In this document: positions 1-5,030 of the stretch, piece after piece
Numbering within the stretch: the stretch's first letter is position 1
How the letters are laid out: every line of letters starts with the position of its first letter
Assembly: GCA_003165855.1 (NCBI GenBank)
Contig: PMXH01000473.1
Span: forward strand, 1 to 5,030
Source: Acidobacteriaceae bacterium
Lineage (GTDB): Bacteria > Acidobacteriota > Terriglobia > Terriglobales > Acidobacteriaceae
Direction of reading: 5' to 3'
Length of the DNA stretch: 5,030 bases
Notes under the pieces: generated by a model
Told to the model about the DNA's origin: nothing
The model's database searches: none
What the model saw: the letters and a program-made list of their open reading frames with translations, nothing else
Position numbers and translations under genes: made by a program

Positions 1-23
1 ATTGAGCTACTGAGGAGTGTTTG

Positions 24-44
24 AAGCGCGCCGAAGGCGCGCTT
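24..44. repeat. Perfect 9-bp GC-rich stem-loop, possible terminator of an off-window gene
   Basis: AAGCGCGCC (24-32) and GGCGCGCTT (36-44) pair perfectly around a 3-nt loop. One plus-strand frame entering from the left ends at TGA 22-24, directly at the foot of this hairpin, so it could be the transcript end of a gene to the left. There is no T-run after the stem on either strand, so a classical intrinsic terminator is not supported. Confidence 0.35.
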
Positions 45-68
45 GCTGAGACATCATAACATTTTGGT

Positions 69-133
69 GCAAGCCCTGAAAACTTGAAGGGGTATAAGGG
101 CTGCTCAATTGGTGAAGACTGGGGCAATCCCCA
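69..133. other. Two further inverted repeats upstream of the promoter, function unknown
   Basis: The first pairs 69-77 (GCAAGCCCT, one bulged A) with 97-104 (AGGGCTGC), an imperfect 8-bp stem with a loop of about 19 nt. The second is TGGGG (120-124) with CCCCA (129-133), a 5-bp stem with a 4-nt loop. Both lie upstream of the predicted transcription start of the regulator gene, so they are not in its leader. They could be protein-binding sites, part of an unrecognised transcript, or the remains of a neighbouring gene. No riboswitch family is recognised. Confidence 0.3.
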
Positions 134-143
134 AGCGGCGAAA

Positions 144-162
144 GGGTTTGACAGCTGAACCC
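144..162. repeat. Inverted repeat overlapping the -35 box
   Basis: GGGTT (144-148) and AACCC (158-162) are exact inverted repeats separated by 9 bases; one G-T pair could extend the stem. The right end of the left arm and part of the centre overlap TTGACA. Such a dyad could be an operator where a repressor blocks polymerase. It could also be chance, because the arms are only 5 bp. Confidence 0.35.
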
Positions 163-176
163 GACGATACTATCAT
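148..176 (+). promoter_or_regulatory. Sigma-70-type promoter of the enhancer-binding protein gene
   Basis: A perfect -35 box TTGACA (148-153) is followed by a 17-nt spacer and TATCAT (171-176), which matches TATAAT at five of six positions. Transcription would begin near 183, leaving a short leader of about 25-40 nt before either candidate start. The regulator would thus be made by housekeeping sigma rather than by sigma-54. The -35 box lies inside an inverted repeat (GGGTT 144-148 / AACCC 158-162), and a second short dyad covers the predicted start site. Both are possible operators, but no protein can be named. Confidence 0.65.
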
Positions 177-180
177 GTCT

Positions 181-195
181 ATCTAATTAGTAGAT
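181..195. repeat. AT-rich dyad at the predicted transcription start
   Basis: ATCTA (181-185) and TAGAT (191-195) form an inverted repeat with a 5-bp centre, and a perfect 8-bp palindrome CTAATTAG lies within it at 183-190. It covers the start site expected from the promoter at 148-176, a position suited to repression or autoregulation. Short AT-rich palindromes are common, so function is only a suggestion. Confidence 0.3.
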
Positions 196-205
196 TAATG
201 GAGTT

Positions 206-1285
206 GTGGGGCTCCTTCCGATGTCATTGTCGCCGGTTTCGAAGCCGATTCTCCGTTTTCCCGTCCCTCCCCCTGCGTCTTTTCCCTTACGGGCAACCGC
301 CTTGGTGTTTGAAGATCTCAAGTCCAAGGCGTTGCTGGAAAGAATTCATCTGATCGGCCCCAGCGCTGCGAATGTGCTGGTGACTGGCGACACGGGTACT
401 GGCAAGGAGTTGATTGCCCGGCACCTGCATAAGTTGAGCCCACGGGCAGACGGCCCGTTTGTGGCGTTGAATTGCGGAGCCTTTTCGGAAAGCCTGGTGG
501 AGAGTGAGCTGTTCGGCCACGAGCGGGGCTCGTTCACGGGAGCTAGTGTGGCTCGAGCCGGGTGGTTTGAGGCGGCGCGGGGAGGAACCCTGTTTCTGGA
601 TGAGATTGGAGACCTTCCTTTCTCGATGCAGGTGAAACTGCTGCGCGTGTTGCAGGAGCGGCAGGTGGTCCGGTTGGGTTCGCGCAGTCCCGTTCCCATT
701 GATGTTCGTGTGGTGGCTGCGACCAACGTGAATCTGGAGGAAGCGGTGGCTGCGGGCCGCTTTCGCGAAGATCTTTATTACCGGCTGCAGGTCGCGACGT
801 TACACATCCTGCCGCTGCGGGAGCGGCCGGGCGACATCGTGCCCTTGGCGCAGCATTTTCTCGGTATTTATGGCGAACGGTTGGGACTGAAAGGTCCGGA
901 ATTGAGCGCGGAGGCTGTGGACGTTCTGGTTACCGGACACTCGTGGCCGGGAAATACTCGCGAGCTGGAAAATGTGATTCATCACGCTCTGCTGGTGTGC
1001 CGGGAGAATGTTGTCAGGCCGGAGGATTTGCGACTTTCTTCGCTTCGAGTGCGGCCCGCAACCAGCAGTTCAGCGAGTGCGGACAAGAGATTGCACGACG
1101 CTTTGATGGCGCTGTTTGAAGATGGACGTCCCGATCTATACGCCGAGATCGAAAGCAGCGTGGTGCGGGCGGCCTATGAATTCTGCCACCGCAATCAAGT
1201 GCAGACGGCGCGATTGTTAGGGATTAGCCGGAACATCGTGCGGGCGCGACTCATGCAGTACGGCGAGTTGCCTAACGGGCGATAG
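206..1285 (+). CDS. sfnR: SfnR-like sigma-54-dependent enhancer-binding transcriptional activator
   Basis: Activator that remodels RNA polymerase-sigma-54 by ATP hydrolysis. Seen in the 359-residue product: Walker A GDTGTGKE (61-68), sigma-54 contact loop GSFTGA (108-113; the usual form is GAFTGA), Walker B TLFLDEIG (128-135, D132/E133), sensor I VVAATN (169-174), arginine-finger segment FREDLYYRL (186-194), sensor II GNTREL (249-254), a Ser-rich linker near 285-293 and a Fis-type helix-turn-helix at about 328-352 (ARLLGISRN). Only some 33 residues precede the AAA+ domain, so there is no receiver, GAF or PAS sensor. This single-domain layout and the overall sequence recall SfnR, which activates sulfone/sulfonate genes in Pseudomonas; the adjacent ssu genes agree. 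The exact ortholog is inferred, while the enhancer-binding class is certain. The start is uncertain: GTG 206 has GGAG only 2 nt upstream, and ATG 221 (354 aa) has only a weak GGGG at 208-211. A sigma-70 promoter lies at 148-176. The gene converges with ssuB. Confidence 0.93.
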   Translation: MGLLPMSLSPVSKPILRFPVPPPASFPLRATALVFEDLKSKALLERIHLIGPSAANVLVTGDTGTGKELIARHLHKLSPRADGPFVALNCGAFSESLVESELFGHERGSFTGASVARAGWFEAARGGTLFLDEIGDLPFSMQVKLLRVLQERQVVRLGSRSPVPIDVRVVAATNVNLEEAVAAGRFREDLYYRLQVATLHILPLRERPGDIVPLAQHFLGIYGERLGLKGPELSAEAVDVLVTGHSWPGNTRELENVIHHALLVCRENVVRPEDLRLSSLRVRPATSSSASADKRLHDALMALFEDGRPDLYAEIESSVVRAAYEFCHRNQVQTARLLGISRNIVRARLMQYGELPNGR

Positions 1286-1461
1286 GGTTGTGGTTGAGAC
1301 TGCTCCAGCAACTCCTTCGTTTGTAAACTTCCGCGAGGCTCCCATAAGAAGTGCGACCACGGGAGCTAAAGCGCCACTCTTTCGGCATTGCCAGCATTCT
1401 TGAACTGGACGCATCCCTAGGGCTTTGCGCGAGCTGTGAGGCCGTCCATTTCCAAACCCGA
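1286..1461. other. Convergent intergenic gap between regulator and ssuB
   Basis: This 176-nt gap separates the two convergent stop codons. The only stems found are weak: GCTCCC (1338-1343) with GGGAGC (1361-1366) across a 17-nt loop, and CCAG (1391-1394) with CTGG (1405-1408). An 8-bp palindrome CCCTAGGG lies at 1415-1422. None is followed by a T-run on either strand, so no intrinsic terminator is called. No gene is seen here. Confidence 0.5.
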
Positions 1462-2271
1462 TCATGAGACGCTTCGAGAACCGTTTGGCACCATCGGTGC
1501 GATGGTGCCGGGGTCGAAGAATTCGTCGTGGACCGATTTTCGTATTCGGACGAACTCACGATCGGCGCGGTCGCGGGGGCGCGGCAGGCCGACCGGCAGG
1601 ATCTTCTTAATGGTTCCCGGTTGAGTAGACATGATGACCACGCGGTCCGCGAGATAAACGGCTTCCTCGATGTCGTGCGTGACTAAGACCACGGTGGTGC
1701 GCTCCGCTTCCCAGATGCGCAGGATTTCCTGTTGCATGCGCATGCGAGTGAGCGCGTCCAGAGAGGCGAAGGGCTCGTCCAGCAGCAGAACCTCCGGGCT
1801 GCCCACCAGGGCGCGGGCAATGGCTACACGTTGCGACATACCTCCGGAGAGCTGATGAGGATATTCATACTCGAAATCATTGAGGCCGACCAAGTTGATG
1901 TAGTGGCGGATTTTGAGGGCGCGCTCTGCGGGAGGCAACCTGGAAAGTCCAAAGGCGACATTGTCGTGCACGGTGAGCCAGGAAAAAAGGCGGTGCTCTT
2001 GAAAGACCACGCCGCGATCCAGACCGGGACCGGTTATTGGCGTTCCGTCGAGAGCAACAACTCCTGCATAGTCTGTTTCCAGGCCGGCGATGATTCTCAA
2101 CAAGGTTGTCTTGCCGCAGCCACTGCCGCCAACGATGCAGACAAACTCCCCGGGATCGATGGTCAAGAGGATATTTGTAAGGGCCAAGAGCTTGCCCTGA
2201 GAGCCAGCGAAGGCCTTGTGTGCGATTTGAACATCAACCGTGCCGCTTCGGAAAAGTGAACTGTCCGGCAT
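1462..2271 (-). CDS. ssuB: Aliphatic sulfonate ABC transporter, ATP-binding protein
   Basis: Cytoplasmic ATPase of the sulfonate importer (SsuB/TauB/NrtD group of ABC ATPases). From ATG 2271 the product has 269 residues: Walker A GGSGCGKTT (48-56), Q-loop in FQEHRLF (Q91), signature LSGGM (141-145), Walker B LLLDEP (162-167) and switch histidine in VTHD (H199), all intact. ATG 2271 is preferred because it leaves about 13 residues before the first core strand, as in E. coli SsuB, but it has no clear ribosome binding site. An in-frame TTG at 2304 would add 11 residues. It follows ssuC by 70 nt (37 nt from the TTG start) and is the last gene of the run, converging with the regulator. Sequence alone separates SsuB poorly from TauB or NrtD; the ssuD partner makes sulfonates the likely substrate. 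Confidence 0.92.
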   Translation of the reverse strand: MPDSSLFRSGTVDVQIAHKAFAGSQGKLLALTNILLTIDPGEFVCIVGGSGCGKTTLLRIIAGLETDYAGVVALDGTPITGPGLDRGVVFQEHRLFSWLTVHDNVAFGLSRLPPAERALKIRHYINLVGLNDFEYEYPHQLSGGMSQRVAIARALVGSPEVLLLDEPFASLDALTRMRMQQEILRIWEAERTTVVLVTHDIEEAVYLADRVVIMSTQPGTIKKILPVGLPRPRDRADREFVRIRKSVHDEFFDPGTIAPMVPNGSRSVS

Positions 2272-2341
2272 AGTGTTTTCGTAGTTCCAAATCAGCTTGA
2301 TCAATTGCTCACATGGCGTTGCTGATGAATTGCGCTGCGTA

Positions 2342-3211
2342 TCAGCGCGCCCTGTGACCCAGCAGTTTGCGGCCGACCGCGTTCATCATCCAATCGGTGG
2401 CCTTGCCGAACACCGCGAAAAGAATCACGCTGGCTAAGATGATGGCGGCACGACCGGTCATCTGACCATCGACCATGAGAAAGCCGATGCCGCTGCTGGC
2501 TCCGAGGAGTTCGGCGGCGACGACAAACATCCAGGCCAGGCCGAGTCCGCTGCGAAGTCCGACAATATACTCGGGCAAAGCCGCGGGAAGGATGAGCCGG
2601 CGAACCATCTGAAAACTGGTGAGGCGATACAGTCTGCCGACTTCGAGCAATTTAGGATCAACGTGGCGCATGGCGACGGAGAGATTCAGATAGACGGGAA
2701 AGAACGCGCCGAGCGAAATGAGGGCGATCTTCGAGCTCTCCTGAATGCCCAGCCATAGCAGAAAAAGAGGGACCCACGCGATGGAGGGAACACTTCGCAA
2801 AGACTGCAATAGAGGATCGAGCAGTTTGCGAGCTAAGGATGCATAGCCGGTAAGGCCGCCCAGGATGGTTCCTGCGGCGGCTCCCAGTAGAAATCCCAGG
2901 GCGACGCGACCGAGGGTTATTCCGACGTGCCTCCACAAGTCGCCGGCGACGGCCAGTTCGTAGATGGTTCGGGCAATCACGGTTGGGGCGGGCAGCCAGT
3001 TCGGCGGCAGGACGCCGGCGCGCGCGAGGAGTTCCCACAAAACCAGGGTGCTGACCGGAATGATCCAGCCGAGAAGCTGGTCGGGGACACGGATTGATCG
3101 CAGACTGCTAATCGATCCTCCGGCCGATCTGCCGCTCGGGCTGGTCGGCTTGGCCGGCGATTCTGTGACTCTCTTCCAGACGAGCCTTCGATTCTGTTCC
3201 GCCGTACTCAT
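2342..3211 (-). CDS. ssuC: Aliphatic sulfonate ABC transporter, permease
   Basis: Inner-membrane channel subunit of the importer, of the BPD_transp_1 (MetI-like) fold. The 289-residue product shows about six hydrophobic segments (near 46-65, 103-123, 143-156, 160-181, 222-237, 256-275). The EAA loop that docks on the ATPase is visible from E190 through LILP (206-209). The start ATG (3211-3209) overlaps the ssuA stop TGA (3210-3208) as ATGA, which fixes the start and implies translational coupling; no good Shine-Dalgarno is seen. The polar, Ser/Pro/Arg-containing N-terminus of about 45 residues before the first membrane segment makes it some 25 residues longer than E. coli SsuC (263 aa). Homologous permeases for taurine or nitrate look alike; the substrate is assigned from the neighbours. 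Confidence 0.92.
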   Translation of the reverse strand: MSTAEQNRRLVWKRVTESPAKPTSPSGRSAGGSISSLRSIRVPDQLLGWIIPVSTLVLWELLARAGVLPPNWLPAPTVIARTIYELAVAGDLWRHVGITLGRVALGFLLGAAAGTILGGLTGYASLARKLLDPLLQSLRSVPSIAWVPLFLLWLGIQESSKIALISLGAFFPVYLNLSVAMRHVDPKLLEVGRLYRLTSFQMVRRLILPAALPEYIVGLRSGLGLAWMFVVAAELLGASSGIGFLMVDGQMTGRAAIILASVILFAVFGKATDWMMNAVGRKLLGHRAR

Positions 3212-4212
3212 CTTTGGGCCAAGCTCTTGTTGACCACATCTCGCACGTACTGCGGATCAACCAGATTGTCCACAGTCGCTGTCACATCGGCGCTGCTGCT
3301 GATCACATTATTTTGTTTCAGGACATCGCCGCTGGCGATGATGACCTTCTTTTGTTCGTCTCCGATGACGGGGCTGCTCAAGTCGCTACGCTGCAAGACT
3401 TTGGTGACGACAGGATCATCGAGCTTGGCGGCGGCGGCAAAAAGCTTGCGGAATTCCTCGGGGTTCTGCATCGCCCACAGGCGCGCCTTCTCATAGGCCG
3501 CCAACACGCGTTCCACGTAGGCGGGATATTGTCTGGCAAACTCCTCGCGCACATTGAGCACGCCATAGCTATTGAAGTTCACGTTCCGGTAGAACAGCCG
3601 GGAGCCGGACTGAATCTCGGTTTGCGCCATCATGGGGTCGAGTCCGGCCCAGGCGTCGACGTCGCCTTTTTCCAGAGCAATTCTGCCCTCGGGATGTTGC
3701 AGCACCACCGTCTGAATGTCCTTCTCGGTCAATCCTGCCTCGTGAAGTGCGCGCAGGAGAAATATGTGGGGATCCGTGCCTCGGGTCACGGCCACCTTCT
3801 TTCCCTTGAGATCCTCAACCTTTGTGATAGGAGAGTCTTTGCGAACTACGAGCGCAGTCCACTCCGGACGTGAGTAGACATAGATGGCCTTGATGGGATT
3901 GCCGTTGGCTTTTCCGATCAGAGCCGCAGCCCCCGCAGTAGATCCGAAGTCGACGCTCTTGCTGTTGAGCAGCTCCAGCGCCTTGTTGCTTCCGAGGCTT
4001 TGCGTCCACTCGATGGAAATTCCATCCCCAGCGAGATCCTGTTCCAGAAACTTCTTGTCTTTGAGAACCAGGCTTACCGGGTTGTAGTAGGCGAAGTCGA
4101 GCCTGATGGTCTTGGGTTTCGTAGAAGATTTGCTGCTGCAGCCGGTGGCAAGCGCGGCGACTATGGCAAGAACCACTAATCGCGGTAGAAATGTCCTGTT
4201 TTGCTGGTTCAA
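3208..4212 (-). CDS. ssuA: Aliphatic sulfonate-binding lipoprotein of the ABC importer
   Basis: Extracytoplasmic solute-binding protein of the SsuA/NMT1-like family, which delivers sulfonates to SsuC-SsuB. The chosen start is TTG 4212, giving 334 residues. It has a near-ideal ribosome binding site just upstream and opens a clean signal peptide: NRTFLPR, a hydrophobic stretch 12-22, then lipobox LATGC with C25 as the lipidated residue. An in-frame GTG at 4284 overlaps the ssuD stop (TAGTG) and would add 24 polar residues ahead of the signal, so it is rejected. Family features in the mature part include the AYYNP segment (41-45), the FGSTAGAAA region (89-97), KVEDLKGKKVAV (131-142) and DAWAGLDP (186-193). 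A Ser- and Lys-rich linker follows C25. E. coli SsuA is a soluble periplasmic protein, so membrane anchoring differs. Substrate range is inferred from context. Confidence 0.92.
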   Translation of the reverse strand: MNQQNRTFLPRLVVLAIVAALATGCSSKSSTKPKTIRLDFAYYNPVSLVLKDKKFLEQDLAGDGISIEWTQSLGSNKALELLNSKSVDFGSTAGAAALIGKANGNPIKAIYVYSRPEWTALVVRKDSPITKVEDLKGKKVAVTRGTDPHIFLLRALHEAGLTEKDIQTVVLQHPEGRIALEKGDVDAWAGLDPMMAQTEIQSGSRLFYRNVNFNSYGVLNVREEFARQYPAYVERVLAAYEKARLWAMQNPEEFRKLFAAAAKLDDPVVTKVLQRSDLSSPVIGDEQKKVIIASGDVLKQNNVISSSADVTATVDNLVDPQYVRDVVNKSLAQR

Positions 4213-4215
4213 TTT

Positions 4216-4224
4216 CCCTCCTTT
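4216..4224 (-). promoter_or_regulatory. Strong ribosome binding site fixing the ssuA TTG start
   Basis: Read on the minus strand this is AAAGGAGGG, a near-perfect complement of the 16S 3' end. It is followed by AAA and the TTG at 4212, leaving 4 nt between AGGAGG and the start. It is the strongest such site seen in the window and decides the start in favour of TTG over the upstream GTG at 4284. Confidence 0.8.
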
Positions 4225-4233
4225 GGAACGGAA

Positions 4234-4259
4234 GGGCCCACGCGATGATTCGTGGGCCC
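4234..4259 (-). other. Intercistronic stem-loop between ssuD and ssuA
   Basis: GGGCCCACG (4234-4242) and CGTGGGCCC (4251-4259) form a perfect 9-bp GC-rich stem with an 8-nt loop. It lies 24 nt after the ssuD stop and about 10 nt before the ssuA ribosome binding site. There is no U-run after it, only a mixed U/C stretch, so full termination is unlikely. Known roles of such elements in binding-protein operons are partial attenuation and protection of a processed mRNA end, which let the binding protein be made in excess. Either role is inference here. Confidence 0.6.
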
Positions 4260-4283
4260 AACAGAAAACGGAGAGCTCCACCA

Positions 4284-5030
4284 CTAACTTTGTTGCACGG
4301 TCGCGGGCGTCGGCGCTGGCGTGCGCGGCTGATATTCGTTGGCGACCAGTTCTCCGAATGGACCTGTGATGTTGCCAAACGGCTTAGCCGATCGCGCTGG
4401 AACCGGCAGATGGGGAAACAACAAATCGGCCACCCGATACGCTTCCTCAAGATGCGGGTAGCCTGACAAGATGAAGGTTTCAATGCCGAGGTCGACATAC
4501 TCCTGCATTCTTTTGGCGACGGTTGCCGGATCGCCAACCAGCGCGGTTCCCGCGCCGCCGCGGACCAGGCCCACACCCGCCCAGAGATTAGGGCTGACTT
4601 GCAATTGCTCGCGGCTGCCACTATGCAGCTGCGCCATGCGGCGCTGGCCTTCGGAATCGAATCGCGCAAATGCTTTCTGAGCTTTCGCGACGGTCTCGTC
4701 GTCCACGTAGCGAATCAGATCGTTGGCGGCGGTCCAGGCTTCCTGATCCGTTTCTCGCACGATGACGTGCAAGCGAATGCCGAACTTGAGGGAGCGGCCC
4801 TGTTCCGCAGCGAGGCGGCGAACCGTGGCGATTTTTTCTTCGACCTGGGCTGGCGGTTCTCCCCAAGTCAGGTAGACATCGACCTGGCGCGCAGCCAAAC
4901 CATAAGCGACCTTGGAGGATCCTCCGAAATACAGTGGCGGATGCGGCTTCTGCACGGCCGGGTACAAGACCTTCGCGTTTTCCACCCGGAGATGTTTTCC
5001 GTTCAAGGAGATTGCTTTTCCTGCTACGGC
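4284..5030 (-). CDS. ssuD: FMNH2-dependent alkanesulfonate monooxygenase, C-terminal part (5' end outside window)
   Basis: Cytoplasmic enzyme that uses reduced FMN and O2 to cleave alkanesulfonates into aldehyde and sulfite; a flavin-dependent monooxygenase of the bacterial-luciferase family. The frame is open from the window edge (248 codons) to TAG 4286-4284. Aligned by eye with E. coli SsuD (381 aa) about 141 N-terminal residues are missing, including the Cys54 region. Residues matching E. coli Arg226 and His228 (in GIRLHV, codons near 4775 and 4769), Arg297 (in GLVRGG, codon 4562-4560) and Tyr331 (in [10 protein letters not shown], codon 4460-4458) are present. The segments [38 protein letters not shown] and [12 protein letters not shown] are close to E. 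coli SsuD, so the identity is firm. The last residues form a Pro/Thr-rich tail. Its flavin reductase partner (SsuE) is not in the window. Confidence 0.95.
   Translation of the reverse strand, partial: AVAGKAISLNGKHLRVENAKVLYPAVQKPHPPLYFGGSSKVAYGLAARQVDVYLTWGEPPAQVEEKIATVRRLAAEQGRSLKFGIRLHVIVRETDQEAWTAANDLIRYVDDETVAKAQKAFARFDSEGQRRMAQLHSGSREQLQVSPNLWAGVGLVRGGAGTALVGDPATVAKRMQEYVDLGIETFILSGYPHLEEAYRVADLLFPHLPVPARSAKPFGNITGPFGELVANEYQPRTPAPTPATVQQS

Noticed and set aside
60..158. Short peptide frame (32 codons) upstream of the regulator, considered as a leader or precursor peptide
   Set aside because: TAA at 57-59 closes the frame upstream and there is no ATG or GTG start and no ribosome binding site; an internal TTG at 84 would leave only about 24 residues. 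Kept only as part of the unexplained-region finding.
66..165. Possible riboswitch: a GGTGAA...GGGGCAATCCCC-like stretch faintly resembles the core of a cobalamin riboswitch
   Set aside because: The later conserved elements, including the B12 box, are missing; the segment is too short and lies upstream of the predicted transcription start of the following gene.
198..353. ATG 198 as a start upstream of the regulator
   Set aside because: It is in a different frame from the AAA+ protein and gives only about 50 residues of arginine-rich sequence without features.
1732..2259. Plus-strand open frame of 175 codons opposite ssuB
   Set aside because: It is the antisense of conserved ABC ATPase motifs, with no recognisable protein features of its own.
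3214..3873. Plus-strand open frame of 219 codons opposite ssuA
   Set aside because: It lies wholly antisense to a convincing binding-protein gene and shows no recognisable domain; such long antisense frames arise from codon bias in GC-rich genes.
4213..4283. Sigma-54 promoter for ssuA in the ssuD-ssuA gap
   Set aside because: No GG-N10-GC arrangement resembling TGGCAC-N5-TTGC is found on the minus strand of the gap.
3815..4669. Minus-strand open frame of 284 codons overlapping the ssuD end and the ssuA start
   Set aside because: It covers the 3' part of ssuD, the intercistronic gap and the start of ssuA in a different frame. The two ssu frames have clear family motifs and this one has none.

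Overview
The window carries the distal part of an aliphatic-sulfonate utilisation (ssu) operon on the minus strand. It converges on a plus-strand gene for a sigma-54 enhancer-binding protein of the SfnR type. All five genes fit one theme: taking sulfur from organosulfonates when sulfate or cysteine is scarce. The organism is probably a Gram-negative-type bacterium of moderately high GC. An Acidobacteriota-like soil bacterium is plausible given the lipoprotein form of the binding protein and the use of non-ATG starts, but this is a guess; nothing in the window fixes the taxon.

Layout: 1-205 is an upstream region with several short inverted repeats, then a good sigma-70 promoter (TTGACA, 17-nt spacer, TATCAT; 148-176). 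206-1285 (+) encodes the enhancer-binding protein, which has an AAA+ domain and a Fis-type helix-turn-helix but no N-terminal sensory domain. 1286-1461 is the convergent gap, without a convincing terminator. On the minus strand, in transcription order: ssuD (5030-4284, 5' end outside the window), a 71-nt gap with a strong hairpin and a near-perfect Shine-Dalgarno, ssuA (4212-3208, TTG start, lipoprotein), ssuC (3211-2342, overlapping ssuA by 4 nt as ATGA), and ssuB (2271-1462).

How they work together: SsuA captures the sulfonate outside the inner membrane, SsuC forms the channel, and SsuB hydrolyses ATP to drive uptake. SsuD, an FMNH2-dependent monooxygenase, then releases sulfite and an aldehyde in the cytoplasm. 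The flavin reductase that SsuD needs (SsuE-like) is not in the window and may lie upstream of ssuD or elsewhere. The SfnR-like protein is the obvious candidate activator, but the operon promoter lies beyond base 5030, so a sigma-54 site for it cannot be checked here.

I see no mobile element, CRISPR array, tRNA or rRNA, and no clearly new system. The most interesting points are the ssuD-ssuA intercistronic hairpin with the TTG/strong-SD start of ssuA, the lipoprotein form of SsuA, the sensor-less regulator with a GSFTGA loop, and the unexplained structured DNA upstream of its promoter.
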